64,000 nt of DNA from JAKPAM01 sp047601745. GTDB lineage: Bacteria > Pseudomonadota > Gammaproteobacteria > Burkholderiales > Burkholderiaceae_E. Both the position numbers and the translations under genes were made by a program. Where the stretch lies: positions 6,138,001 to 6,202,000 of the forward strand of contig JASGIS010000001.1 in the NCBI GenBank assembly GCA_047601745.1, in the 5' to 3' direction. The notes beneath the pieces were generated by a model that was not told the DNA's origin, made no database searches, and worked only from the letters and a program-made list of their open reading frames with translations. Below are positions 1 through 9,599 of the stretch, in pieces (within the stretch, counting starts at the first letter, position 1; each line of letters begins with the position of its first letter).

Positions 1-731
1 ACCTGCCACTGCGGTACCGCGAGCCGCCACCAGCGCCAGCCGCCCAGGCCCGCCAATGTCGTGGCAGCCAGACCCAGCAGCGAGCCCAGCGATCGACGCC
101 GCCCGCGGCGCCGCGCGACGTCCGAGTTCGGCCCGCCCCCATCGCCTTCCGACACCGACGGCGAAGATGCCGGCCGCGCATCGTCGCCGCAGCGCCATTG
201 CTCGAGCGCGTGCTGCACGCGGTCCATCGCCAGCATCATGTCCCGCTCGACCATGTTGCGCGAAATGCCGAACGCGCTGGCGAGCGTCTGCTGATCGACG
301 CCGTCGACGCGATGCCGCGTGAACACCTGCCGGGCCCGTTCGGGCAAGGCGGCCAACGCGCGCTCGATCGCGTCGATCGCCTGGCCATACATCGCCGCGT
401 CGGCGGCGTCGGGCGCGATCGACAACACGCCCGCGCCGGACGCCATCGAGGTCTCCGAGGCCAGGCGGCGAGCCACGCCATCGCGCCGCTGCTGATCGAT
501 CAGCAGGTTGCGCGCCATCGTGAACAGGTAGGCGCGCGCCTCGCCATCGTCGCGCAGCGCCGGCCCCTGTCCGCGATCGGACAATTCGAAGGCGCGGACC
601 CAGGTATCGTGAGCGATGTCGCGCGCCGCATCGGCATCGCCGCAGCGATGGACCAGATAGCGCAGCAGTTCGCCGTAGCAGGTTCGGAAACTGGCCAGCA
701 ACGTCGGCGTGGACGAAGAAGGAGTCGACAT
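1..731 (-). CDS. FecI-like ECF sigma factor fused in frame to a membrane extension (partial)
   Basis: The frame starts at an ATG at 731 and stays open to base 1, so 243 residues are visible and the C-terminus is missing. Residues 12-80 match sigma region 2 (an acidic-aromatic stretch around AHDTWVRAF, then MARNLLIDQQRR). Residues 127-178 match region 4 with a helix-turn-helix near QTLASAFGISRNMVERD, closest in style to FecI-type sigma factors of iron-siderophore signalling. A normal sigma factor would end near residue 180. Here the frame continues through an acidic linker into an Arg-rich patch (208-213), a hydrophobic segment (about 214-231) and a Trp-rich stretch. That looks like the start of a FecR-type anti-sigma membrane protein. 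The sigma identity is secure; the fusion is an inference from an unbroken frame. Confidence 0.8.
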   Translation of the reverse strand, partial: MSTPSSSTPTLLASFRTCYGELLRYLVHRCGDADAARDIAHDTWVRAFELSDRGQGPALRDDGEARAYLFTMARNLLIDQQRRDGVARRLASETSMASGAGVLSIAPDAADAAMYGQAIDAIERALAALPERARQVFTRHRVDGVDQQTLASAFGISRNMVERDMMLAMDRVQHALEQWRCGDDARPASSPSVSEGDGGGPNSDVARRRGRRRSLGSLLGLAATTLAGLGGWRWWRLAVPQWQ

Positions 732-889
732 GCTCGGCACCCGATTGATCGAGGCCGCAATCTTATCGGTAAACGCCTCTTATTCTCATCGGATCGGCGA
801 AGACGGCCCGGTCCGGACCGGCACGCGGATGAGCGGACGTCCACGGGGATTCCGAGAACCGGCCATCGCAGCCCGTCCGCAGGGATCGA

Positions 890-1501
890 TCAACTGTCGT
901 ACAGAAAGCGCCGGTCGGACCAGGTCGCGAGCCAGCCGGGCGCGTACGCGACGAAGATGCTGGCCAGCATGCCGGTGACGATGCCGTCGCCCCAGGCCAT
1001 CAGCCAACTGGCGACCCACGGCGTGTCGGCACCGGCCCCGGGCTGGGCCCACCGATGCAGCAGGCTGGTGGCGAACAGGCAGACGACGGTGCCGACGAAC
1101 GCTCGCACCAGCACGTAGACGAACAGATGATGGCCGACGTAGCGGCGCACGGCGGCGCCGAACAGCATCGCCAGCGTCGCCGGCAGCACGCCGGACCACC
1201 AGGCCAGGTCGATCGCCTGCGCGGCATCCATCGACCCGGAGGCCGCCCAGGCGATCGCCGCGGCACCGATCAGCGCCGGAACGGCCATCGGCCAGCCGAT
1301 CATCAGCACGACCAGGCACGCGCCGGACCAACGCAACTGGCCGGCCAGCGGCAACGGCACGGGCAGGGTCCACAGGATCGGCCACAGTGTTAGCGTGGCG
1401 ATCAGCGGTCCGATGCGCTCGCCATGCGGCATCAGCCGCCACGGGCGCATCAGCAGCGCGACGGCCAGCGCGAGCACGAGCAGCAGCAACTCGACGAACA
1501 T
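890..1501 (-). CDS. Membrane protein, probably COG3235 energy-coupling-factor permease-like
   Basis: This 203-residue protein is almost wholly hydrophobic, with about six predicted membrane segments separated by short loops. The C-terminal half has the pattern HLFVYVLVRAF, then WGDGIVTGMLASIFVAY, then a terminal PGWLATWSDRRFL. I recognise this as the signature of the small COG3235 membrane proteins that databases name energy-coupling factor ABC transporter permease. No ATPase or substrate-binding partner is adjacent, so the substrate is unknown. It follows the DUF2894 gene by 100 bases on the same strand and could be co-transcribed with it. The family call comes from motif memory and is moderately sure. 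Confidence 0.55.
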   Translation of the reverse strand: MFVELLLLVLALAVALLMRPWRLMPHGERIGPLIATLTLWPILWTLPVPLPLAGQLRWSGACLVVLMIGWPMAVPALIGAAAIAWAASGSMDAAQAIDLAWWSGVLPATLAMLFGAAVRRYVGHHLFVYVLVRAFVGTVVCLFATSLLHRWAQPGAGADTPWVASWLMAWGDGIVTGMLASIFVAYAPGWLATWSDRRFLYDS

Positions 1502-1601
1502 CGACGGCGGCGCGCACGCGCGCGCCCACGGAGACGGGGATGCTCGTCACGATAACACCCGCGACCGGGTCCGGCGCGCGTCGGAGGACGAGCCGATGCG
1601 C

Positions 1602-2543
<942 letters not shown>

Positions 2544-2709
2544 CGGCTCAGAATCCGTGAACGAATCGGACGCGGCCGAGCGGCGCGTCCGGGCGGTTCC
2601 GATCGAGGCGCGAAGCGCAGCCATATCGCGTGATAGGGCGAGCATTCGCAACGACGATCGGGATCGTCCTGATGCGACGAGCGGACGTGGCGGGTTCGTT
2701 CACGGATTT

Positions 2710-3378
2710 TCAGCCCGGAGCGTCGGACGCGGTGCGCGGCACCCTCGCCATCGGCGCCATCTCGACGCGCCGGTTGCGCGCCCTCCCGGCGGCATCGGCG
2801 TTGGACGCGACCGCCTGTTCGGCGCCGAAGGCCGCCGCGAACACGTCGGACGACGGCAGGCCGGCATCGATCAGCGCGCGCGTGACCGTCAGCGCGCGTT
2901 TGGCCGACAGCTCCCAGTTGTCGACGTAGCGGCCATGGGCGTCGCGCATCGGACGATCGTCGGTGAATCCGCTGACCATCAGGATCTCGCCGCGCTCGTG
3001 CAGATAAGTATTCAGCGGCCCGACCAGTGTCTGCAGCAACTGACGGCCTTCGGGCTGCAGGTCGTCGGAATTGAACGCGAACAGCACGCTGCCGCTGATG
3101 CCGATGCGACCGTCGGTCAGCGTCACCCGGCCGCCGGCCAGCGGATCGGCCAGCGCCTGCTCGAGCGTCTGCAGGCGCTGCGCCTGCAGTGTACGTTCGC
3201 GCGCCTCGCCAGCCAGCCGTTCGCTCAGGTCAATCTGCATGCCGATCGCGCAGACGAGGATCAGCGCGAACGCGCCCAGCGTGCCGGCCATCAGGTCGCC
3301 GAACGCCGCCCACACCGGCATCGCGCCGTCGTGCGCGGGATCGGCCCCGGCATCGAGATCGAAGTCGCCAAGGCTCAT
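2710..3378 (-). CDS. MotB/OmpA-like protein with one membrane segment and peptidoglycan-binding domain
   Basis: A protein of 222 residues starting at the ATG at 3378, 11 bases after the stop of the DUF802 gene, so the two are translated from one message. Residues 21-46 form a single membrane segment with an aspartate in the motif FGDLMAG (Asp28). This is where MotB, ExbD and ZorB carry the ion-binding aspartate. Residues 95-215 form an OmpA-like domain: GFTDD, NWELSAKRA and a final RNRRVEM match the peptidoglycan-contact positions of the family. The likely role is the stationary, wall-anchored half of an ion-driven complex with the MotA-like neighbour. The process it drives is not known. Confidence 0.8.
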   Translation of the reverse strand: MSLGDFDLDAGADPAHDGAMPVWAAFGDLMAGTLGAFALILVCAIGMQIDLSERLAGEARERTLQAQRLQTLEQALADPLAGGRVTLTDGRIGISGSVLFAFNSDDLQPEGRQLLQTLVGPLNTYLHERGEILMVSGFTDDRPMRDAHGRYVDNWELSAKRALTVTRALIDAGLPSSDVFAAAFGAEQAVASNADAAGRARNRRVEMAPMARVPRTASDAPG

Positions 3379-3389
3379 CTTCGCGCGCC

Positions 3390-5891
3390 TCAGTCGAGCC
3401 GGGCGACATGCGCGTCGCCGGCACGGGCCGCGGCCACTTGCTGCAGTTCGTCGATGATCTGCTTCTGCGCGCCGATGCTCAGCTCGATCACCTCGCGGGC
3501 CTGCGCGACGTAGTAGTCGAGCTGCTCGTCGCTGCGTGCCAGCGCCTGGCCCAATGCCGCCTCGATGCGCTGGAGCTGCGCGAGCAACTGCTCGTTCGAC
3601 TGCCCGAACAACTGCACCGCGCCGCCGAAGGCTTCGCCGAGGCTGGCGACGTCGATCGCCCCGCTGGCGACCTGGACCGCAGCCGTCTCGATCGCCGCCT
3701 GGGGCCCGCGCAGCGCATCGGCGAACTGCGTCTGCGCGCGATCCAGCAGTTCCGTCGACGTGCCGACCAGCGCGTCGATCGCCGCCCGCTGCTCGCCGGC
3801 CGCCTGCTGCACGGTCGTCAGCAGCCCGCCCAGCGTCTCGAGCAGCCGGTTGCGCTCGGCGAGCGCCTCGTTGTCGCGCGTCAGGCTGTCGCTGAGCTTG
3901 AGCCTGAGCTCGGCGATCACGTCGGCGGCGGCGGTCGGCGCCTCGGCGGCGGCCCGGACGAGCTCGCCGATCCGGCCGATCGTGGCGTCGGCCTGCTCGC
4001 GCAGCCCGTCGGTGATCGTGCGGGCCGTGCGTTGCAGCGTCTCGTCGGCCTCGCGCCAACGCGTCACGGACTCGGCCGCCGCGTCGTGCCACTGCCGCCG
4101 CAGCAGATCGGCCAGTTCGGACAGGTTTCGCACCGCCGCGTCGATCCGCGCGTCATCGGCCTGCGCGCGCTGCGCGAACTGCTCTGCCAGGCGCTCGTGC
4201 AACGCCTGTTGCGCCTGTGCGGCGCCGGCGACCAGCGCGGTCGCGTGGCGGGACAATTCGTCGCCGGCCGCGCGCATCGCGCCGTCGAAGCGTTCGGCCG
4301 AGGTCTCGGCATGCAGGCCGATCCGAGCGGCCAACGCATCGGCGTGCGCGCCGGTGCGCTCGACCATCTGATCGGCTTGCGCGCCGGTTCGCGCGGTCAG
4401 CGATTCGACCTGCGCGCCGAGCCGATCGATCAGCGCCGACGACTGGTCGGCGACGCGGGTCGCCAGGGTCTCGGACTGCTCGGCGACGCGGTTCGCCAGC
4501 GTTTCGGACTGCTCGGCGACCCGGTTCGCCATCGCCACGGACTGTTCGGTGACCCGGTTCGCCATCGCCACGGACTGCTCGGTGATCCGCGCGGCCAGCG
4601 CTTCGATCCGCTGCGCGACCTCGGCGGTCGACGCCTGCGCCTGCGTGGCGACGCGCTCGACGAGTGCGGCCGACTGTTCGGCCGTGCGCCGGGTCATCAC
4701 GTCGAATCGCTCGTCGGATCGCTGCACCAGCAAGTCGAAGCGGCTGCCGGCATGGTTGGCGAACCCGTCGGCCAGGGCCGCGGCCTGCGCCGAGAACGCC
4801 GTCGTGAAGCCGTCCAGCGTCTGGCCGAGCGCGTCGGCCCCCTCCCGCTGGCTACGCTGCTGCGCGGCCAGCGCGTCGGTCCATTGCCGGGCGACGTCGG
4901 CGGTTGCCGCCGCGAAGCGTCCGGCGATGCCGTCGAGCTGTTCGGCCACCTGACGGGCCAGCCCCTGCTGCACCTGCTCGCCGTGGCGGCCCAGCGCCTC
5001 GAACGTCTGCTGCACCGCGGTCTCGATGACGGCACGCGCCTGGCGGGTGCCGTCGGCCGCGCTGGCCGTCAGCACGCGATCGGCCGCGGCCGCCACCTCG
5101 TCGAAGCGTCGCGCCGTCTGCGCGTGGAAGTCCGCCTGCCGGCCGGCCAGTTGCTCGGACAGCGCCTGCTGCCGGCGCTCCATGGCCGCCAGGCAGCCGT
5201 CGATGCGCTCGACCAGCGCCGGCAGCAGATCGGCCTGTCGTTCGAGCAGTTGCCACGACTGCTCGCGCCGATGGGCACCCGAGAAGTTCCGCAGCTCCGG
5301 GGCCAGCAGCGCCGCATCGAGACGCTCGGCGACCCGGACGCGTTCGCGGCGCGCCAGCGCCAGGATCAGTCCCAGCATCGCCGATGCGGCGACCCCGGCC
5401 ACCGACGTGCCGAACGCCATCCCCAGTCCGCGCACCGGCGCCGTCAATGCCTCGCGGATCCCGCGCAGCCCGTCGGCGCCGGCCAGCGCCGCGCTGGTTC
5501 CCGACAGCGTCATCACCATGCCGAGAAAGGTGCCGATCATCCCGAGCAGGACCAGCAGGCCGGTCAGGTACGGCGCGAGCACGGGCCCCGGCAACGCCTG
5601 CCGGACGCCGTCGACGCGCTGGCGCACGGCCCCGCGCAGCGACGACGGGACGCTCGCCAGCCACGCGTCGAGGCTGGCCGGCGGCGACGTCGACAGCCCG
5701 CGCAACGCGCGGTCCAGGCCGCGTGCCGCGCGGCCGCTGCGCCAGGCTTCGACGACGCCGAGCACGTAGAAACCGGCGATGCCGGCCGTCACCAGCAGCG
5801 CCAGCGGCTGCGATGTCCGGTAGTCGGCGCCGATCCATGCCAGCACGATCAGGCCGGCGACGAAAGCGATCGAAGAGAACAGTCTGTTCAT
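3390..5891 (-). CDS. DUF802 protein: MotA/TolQ/ExbB-like membrane domain plus long coiled-coil tail
   Basis: 833 residues from the ATG at 5891, nine bases after the DUF3348 stop; a TTG six bases upstream is a weaker choice. Membrane segments lie at about 6-20, 28-47, 106-129 and 154-180. The last two carry the Gly-rich helices typical of MotA/TolQ/ExbB proteins (LVLLGMIGTFLGMVMTL and FGTSVAGVAASAMLGL). Residues 185-830 are a soluble, Ala/Gln/Glu-rich coiled-coil tail. Within it, around residues 430-490, an 11-residue unit of the type RVAEQSETLAN repeats. A motor-type membrane core with a very long cytoplasmic tail is the plan of ZorA from Zorya defence. The function here is unknown. Confidence 0.8.
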   Translation of the reverse strand: MNRLFSSIAFVAGLIVLAWIGADYRTSQPLALLVTAGIAGFYVLGVVEAWRSGRAARGLDRALRGLSTSPPASLDAWLASVPSSLRGAVRQRVDGVRQALPGPVLAPYLTGLLVLLGMIGTFLGMVMTLSGTSAALAGADGLRGIREALTAPVRGLGMAFGTSVAGVAASAMLGLILALARRERVRVAERLDAALLAPELRNFSGAHRREQSWQLLERQADLLPALVERIDGCLAAMERRQQALSEQLAGRQADFHAQTARRFDEVAAAADRVLTASAADGTRQARAVIETAVQQTFEALGRHGEQVQQGLARQVAEQLDGIAGRFAAATADVARQWTDALAAQQRSQREGADALGQTLDGFTTAFSAQAAALADGFANHAGSRFDLLVQRSDERFDVMTRRTAEQSAALVERVATQAQASTAEVAQRIEALAARITEQSVAMANRVTEQSVAMANRVAEQSETLANRVAEQSETLATRVADQSSALIDRLGAQVESLTARTGAQADQMVERTGAHADALAARIGLHAETSAERFDGAMRAAGDELSRHATALVAGAAQAQQALHERLAEQFAQRAQADDARIDAAVRNLSELADLLRRQWHDAAAESVTRWREADETLQRTARTITDGLREQADATIGRIGELVRAAAEAPTAAADVIAELRLKLSDSLTRDNEALAERNRLLETLGGLLTTVQQAAGEQRAAIDALVGTSTELLDRAQTQFADALRGPQAAIETAAVQVASGAIDVASLGEAFGGAVQLFGQSNEQLLAQLQRIEAALGQALARSDEQLDYYVAQAREVIELSIGAQKQIIDELQQVAAARAGDAHVARLD

Positions 5892-5900
5892 GACCAAGGT

Positions 5901-6710
5901 TCAACGAGGAGGCTGGGATGCGGCCTCGAGCAGGCCGAACACCGGCTCGAACCGAAGCGCCAGTTCGGCCAGCAGGACCGCGCGCAGGTCGTGCCGGAAA
6001 CGATCGACGGCGGCGGCGGCCGGATCGCCACCGTCGGCGGCATCGGCCGGCGACTCGCGCAGGCGGTGGTAGTGACGCTCGAGCAGGGCCGGCACCGCCG
6101 CCAGCAGCCGCCGCTCCTGCGTGCCGACGACCTGCTCGAGCGCGGCATCGACCGCCGCGAGCCGGGCCAGCGCCGGCGTCCCGACCAGCAGCCGACGGCG
6201 CACGCGCGAGCGCAGCGCCGCGATCGCCGATGCCATCGCCTGCTGGCGCGCCACGTGGCACTGGCGGAACGGGCCGTAGCCGAGATCGACGCCCAGCGGC
6301 GAACGGCCGGCCGATCGCGCATCCCGCTCGATCGTCTCGGCCAGCATCGCGCGCACGCGCTCGGCATCGAAGCGATCGCCGCCCTCGTCCGCCGCCTCGC
6401 CGGCCTGCGCGTCGCGCACGCCGGCATCGGCCGCCCCCGCGGCCCCGGCCGCCGGACCGTCGAGCGCGGCCGACAGCGCGATCGCATCGGTCCATGCGGT
6501 CCAGCGCCCCAGGCCTTGCGCGAAGGCGTCACGCGTCTCGCGCAGCGGCGCCTGCGGGCCGACCAGGCCGGCGAGCAGGCGCACGAACGCCGATCCCGTC
6601 AGCCCGGTGCGGGCCGACGCGCCGGCCGCCCGGCCTTCGGGCCGGGGCCGCAGCGCCGGGGCCGCGACCCCGGGCGGTCGGGCAGGCCCGTGAGCCGCCT
6701 CTTGCCTCAT
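5901..6710 (-). CDS. DUF3348 family protein
   Basis: 269 residues from the ATG at 6710. The protein has no signal peptide or membrane segment. After a Pro/Ala-rich leader of about 35 residues come the recognisable DUF3348 elements: GSAFVRLLAGL, then FAQGLGRWTAWTDAIALSAAL at about 70-90. It ends in an Arg/Leu-rich helical domain with LLAELALRFEPVFGLLEA near the C-terminus. It is the first gene of the four-gene unit and is followed nine bases later by the DUF802 gene. It is presumably a cytoplasmic partner of the motor-like pair. No enzymatic motif is visible. Confidence 0.75.
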   Translation of the reverse strand: MRQEAAHGPARPPGVAAPALRPRPEGRAAGASARTGLTGSAFVRLLAGLVGPQAPLRETRDAFAQGLGRWTAWTDAIALSAALDGPAAGAAGAADAGVRDAQAGEAADEGGDRFDAERVRAMLAETIERDARSAGRSPLGVDLGYGPFRQCHVARQQAMASAIAALRSRVRRRLLVGTPALARLAAVDAALEQVVGTQERRLLAAVPALLERHYHRLRESPADAADGGDPAAAAVDRFRHDLRAVLLAELALRFEPVFGLLEAASQPPR

Positions 6711-6966
6711 ACAACGCGCCTGTCCCGATCGAAAGCCCGGCAGTCTACACCGCGACCGGCCCCGGCGATGTTGCCGATCGGCGACGCCGGCGCCGCATCG
6801 CGCGCCGGGCGCGACGGCGAATATCGGGCTTCCCCGAAAGCGCCGATGCGCATCGATGAAGGTATCGTCTAGGGTCGAGCGCCCGGCGCACGCTTTCGCG
6901 GATCCCGCCGCTTGGCGGAGAATGCGCAGCCGCCATCGCGCGCCCCTCTTTCGACAGGAGCCCCCC

Positions 6967-8127
6967 ATGTATCACGAGACCGACCAGTACCAGGAGATCC
7001 GGGACGCCGTCCGCGCGCTGTGCGCGCAGTTTCCCGACGAGTATTTCCGCAAGACCGACGAGCAGCGCGCTTACCCCGAAGCCTTCGTCGATGCGCTGAC
7101 CAAGGCCGGCTGGATGGCCGCGCTGATCCCGACCGAGTACGGCGGTTCCGGACTGACGATGGCCGAGGCCTCGGTGATCATGGAAGAGATCAACCGCGCC
7201 GGCGGCAACTCGGGCGCCTGCCACGGCCAGATGTACGTGATGAACGCGATCGTTCGCAGCGGCTCGGACGAGCAGAAGCAGAAGTACCTGCCGCGCATCG
7301 CCACCGGCGAACTGCGGATCCAGTCGATGGGCGTCACCGAACCGACCACCGGCAGCGACACGACCAAGCTGAAGACGACCGCGGTCCGCAAGGACGGCCG
7401 CTGGGTCATCAACGGGCAGAAGGTGTGGATCTCGCGGATCCAGCACAGCGACATGATGATCCTGCTCGCGCGCACGACGCCGGTCGACGAAGTCAAGAAG
7501 CGCTCGGACGGGCTGAGCTGCTTCCTGATCGACCTGAAGCAGGCGATCGGCAACGGCCTGACGGTGCGGCCGATCCTGAACATGGTCAACCACGAGACCA
7601 ACGAGCTGTTCTTCGACAACCTCGAGATTCCCGAGGAGAACCTGCTCGGCCCCGAGGGCAAGGGCTTCAAGACGCTGCTGGACGGCCTGAACGCCGAGCG
7701 CACGCTGATCGCCGCCGAATGCATCGGCGACGGCTACTGGTTCATCGACCGCGCGACCAAGTACGCGAACGAACGCGTGGTGTTCGGCCGCAAGATCGGC
7801 CAGAACCAGGGCGTGCAGTTCCCGATCGCCGAGTCGCTGATCGAACTGGAAGCCGCCAACCTGATGCGCTGGAAGGCCTGCCAGAAGATCGACGCGCACG
7901 AGAACGCCGGCGCCGCCGCCAACATGGCCAAGCACCTGGCCGCCAAGGCGAGCTGGGAAGCGGCCAACGTCTGCCTGCAGACGCACGGCGGCTTCGGCTT
8001 CGCGTGCGAGTACGACATCGAACGCAAGTTCCGCGAGACGCGGCTGTACCAGGTGGCGCCGATCTCGACGAACCTGGTGTTCAGCTACGTCGCCGAACAC
8101 ATCCTCGGACTGCCCAAGTCCTACTGA
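6967..8127 (+). CDS. Acyl-CoA dehydrogenase
   Basis: A flavoenzyme of 386 residues that oxidises an acyl-CoA to the trans-2-enoyl-CoA and passes electrons to ETF. The ATG at 6967 has a good Shine-Dalgarno, caggag, ending at 6960; a longer frame from 6856 has none. Family signatures are present: MGVTEPTTGSDTTKL in the FAD/substrate-binding middle domain, KVWISRI, and near the C-terminus THGGFGFACEYDIERKFRE. The Glu in the last motif corresponds to the usual catalytic base of short/branched-chain enzymes. The gene stands alone with a 256-base upstream region, and a DUF192 gene starts nine bases after its stop. The chain-length specificity cannot be read from sequence. Confidence 0.9.
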   Translation: MYHETDQYQEIRDAVRALCAQFPDEYFRKTDEQRAYPEAFVDALTKAGWMAALIPTEYGGSGLTMAEASVIMEEINRAGGNSGACHGQMYVMNAIVRSGSDEQKQKYLPRIATGELRIQSMGVTEPTTGSDTTKLKTTAVRKDGRWVINGQKVWISRIQHSDMMILLARTTPVDEVKKRSDGLSCFLIDLKQAIGNGLTVRPILNMVNHETNELFFDNLEIPEENLLGPEGKGFKTLLDGLNAERTLIAAECIGDGYWFIDRATKYANERVVFGRKIGQNQGVQFPIAESLIELEAANLMRWKACQKIDAHENAGAAANMAKHLAAKASWEAANVCLQTHGGFGFACEYDIERKFRETRLYQVAPISTNLVFSYVAEHILGLPKSY

Positions 8128-8136
8128 GCCGTGCGA

Positions 8137-8667
8137 ATGACCCGCCCCAACCGGTTCCCGACACGGTTCGCCGCATGGATCCCGGCGCAGTTCGCCGCCG
8201 CGGCAGCGGCGACGGCGCTAGGCGTCGGCCTGGCCTGCGCGCCGGCCGCGCGCGCGCAGGACGAGCAGACCGGCCAGCCGCCGCTGCCGACGACGCAGAT
8301 CCAGGCCGGCATGCACCTGATCCGCGCCGAGGTCGCCGACTCACCGGACACCCGCGCCAAGGGCTTGATGTTCCGCCCGGGCCTCGGCCCGAACGAAGGC
8401 ATGCTGTTCGTCTTCGAAGGCGCGGCCACGCACTGCTTCTGGATGAAGAACACGCGGATCCCGCTGTCGATCGCGTTCATCGACGACAGCGGCCAGATCG
8501 CCAATCTCGCGGACATGCAGCCGTTCGACGAGACCAGCCACTGCGCGGCCCGTCCGGTGCGCTTCGCGCTCGAAATGGAACAGGGCTGGTTCGCGCGGCG
8601 CGGCGTCAAGGCCGGCATGCGGCTGGGCAGCGCGGTGCTGTTCCGCGCGCCCGCGAACAAGCCCTGA
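8137..8667 (+). CDS. DUF192 family exported protein
   Basis: 176 residues from the ATG at 8137; a GTG two codons earlier is possible. The N-terminus is an export signal with basic residues, an Ala-rich core and a cut site after ACAPAARA. The mature part is a complete DUF192 domain: VEVADSPDTRAKGLMFR-type start (here RAEVADSPDTRAKGLM), GMLFVFEGAATHCFWMKNT, IPLSIAFID and a final EMEQGWFARRGVKAGMRL. The biochemical function of DUF192 is unknown. A large hairpin follows the stop directly, so the transcript probably ends there. Confidence 0.8.
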   Translation: MTRPNRFPTRFAAWIPAQFAAAAAATALGVGLACAPAARAQDEQTGQPPLPTTQIQAGMHLIRAEVADSPDTRAKGLMFRPGLGPNEGMLFVFEGAATHCFWMKNTRIPLSIAFIDDSGQIANLADMQPFDETSHCAARPVRFALEMEQGWFARRGVKAGMRLGSAVLFRAPANKP

Positions 8668-8713
8668 GAATCCGAGAACGCATCGGTCGCGACCGATGGG
8701 CGTTCTCGGATTC
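8668..8713. terminator. Long hairpin between convergent genes, probable bidirectional terminator
   Basis: Outer arms gaatccgagaacgc (8668-8681) and gcgttctcggattc (8700-8713) pair perfectly. The inner palindrome catcggtcg/cgaccgatg (8681-8698) extends the stem to about 22 bp with a single-base bulge. It lies exactly between the stop codons of the DUF192 gene and sodB. No T-tract follows on either strand. Confidence 0.7.
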
Positions 8714-8719
8714 CGTGCC

Positions 8720-9298
8720 TCAGGCGAAATTCGCCGCGGCGAACTCCCAGTTGGCCAGCTCGAAGAAGTCCTTCAGGTAATCGGGCCGGCGATTGCGGAA
8801 GTCGATGTAGTACGCGTGTTCCCACACGTCGACGGTCAGCAGCGGCTTGTCGGCCGTCGTCAGCGGCGTGGCGGCATTGCTGGTGTTGGCGATGTCGACG
8901 CCGCCATCGGCGGTCTTGACGAGCCAGGTCCAGCCGGAGCCGAAGTTGCCGATCGCCGATTTGGTGAACGTGTCCTTGAACGCGTCGAACGATCCCCATT
9001 TCTTGTCGATCGCCGCGGCCAGCGCGCCGCCCGGCTGGCCGCCGCCGTTCGGCGACAGCGAGTTCCAGTAGAACGTGTGGTTCCAGATCTGCGCGGCGTT
9101 GTTGAAGATGCCGCCGGACGATTTCTTGATGATGTCCTCGAGCGACATCGACTCGAACTCGGTGCCCTTGATCAGGTTGTTCAGGTTCGTCACGTAGGCC
9201 TGGTGGTGCTTGCCGTAGTGATACTCGAGCGTCTCCTTCGAGATCCTGGGTGCGAGCGCATCCATCGCGTACGGCAGCGGGGGGAGTTTGTGTTCCAT
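8720..9298 (-). CDS. sodB: Iron superoxide dismutase
   Basis: A cytoplasmic enzyme of 192 residues that converts superoxide to oxygen and hydrogen peroxide. I chose the ATG at 9298, preceded by an aagga Shine-Dalgarno; the frame opens earlier but adds residues outside the family. Metal ligands are visible in order: His in EYHYGKHHQAYV, His in IWNHTFYW, and Asp and His in VDVWEHAYYIDFRNRR. The AAQIWNHTFYW context, with Gln in the active site before the second ligand, points to iron and not manganese. It is convergent with the DUF192 gene and separated from it by a hairpin. Confidence 0.93.
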   Translation of the reverse strand: MEHKLPPLPYAMDALAPRISKETLEYHYGKHHQAYVTNLNNLIKGTEFESMSLEDIIKKSSGGIFNNAAQIWNHTFYWNSLSPNGGGQPGGALAAAIDKKWGSFDAFKDTFTKSAIGNFGSGWTWLVKTADGGVDIANTSNAATPLTTADKPLLTVDVWEHAYYIDFRNRRPDYLKDFFELANWEFAAANFA

Positions 9299-9460
9299 CG
9301 CACAATCCTTCTTTTTTACAGCAAAAATGTTGACCAACCGGTGCCCTTAGCGGGGCAGCCGGTCTCCTTCGTTCAGCCAAGTAGTTGTAGAGCCACAGGC
9401 AGTAGAGCCGTGACCATTGTAGGTCAGGACGGCGGCCCGGACATGACGGTGCCGGGCGAC

Positions 9461-9495
9461 GGCTGCCCGGCTTGCCCGGCTTGCCCGGCTGCCCG
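9461..9495. repeat. Short tandem repeat, 9-bp unit
   Basis: Four copies of ggcttgccc or its 8-bp variant lie in the sodB-xseA gap, just before the hairpin at 9497. Confidence 0.7.
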
Positions 9496-9496
9496 A

Positions 9497-9523
9497 GCGC
9501 GCCGCCGTCACGCGGCGGCGCGC
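9497..9523 (-). terminator. GC-rich hairpin, possible xseA terminator
   Basis: Arms gcgcgccgccg and cggcggcgcgc are perfectly complementary with a five-base loop. It lies about 65 bases past the xseA stop. There is no T-tract. Confidence 0.4.
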
Positions 9524-9533
9524 CCGAGCGATT

Positions 9534-9599
9534 CGCTACCGGCGTCCGCTACCGCCGCTCACTACTGCTTGCTCACTACCGCCGCCCGCTACCGCCGCG
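9534..9599 (-). repeat. Stop-codon-anchored tandem repeat at the xseA 3' end, 13-bp unit
   Basis: Five units of the type cgctaccgccgct (one is 14 bp) run 9534-9546, 9547-9559, 9560-9573, 9574-9586 and 9587-9599. The last unit contains the xseA stop codon: cta at 9589-9591 is TAG on the minus strand. Every other unit repeats a cta at the same place. Confidence 0.75.

Noticed and set aside
3189..6872. Open frame of 1227 codons on the plus strand over the motor operon
   Set aside because: It lies antisense to well-supported genes, is Arg/Gly/Gln-rich without domains, and is the expected open shadow frame in very GC-rich DNA.
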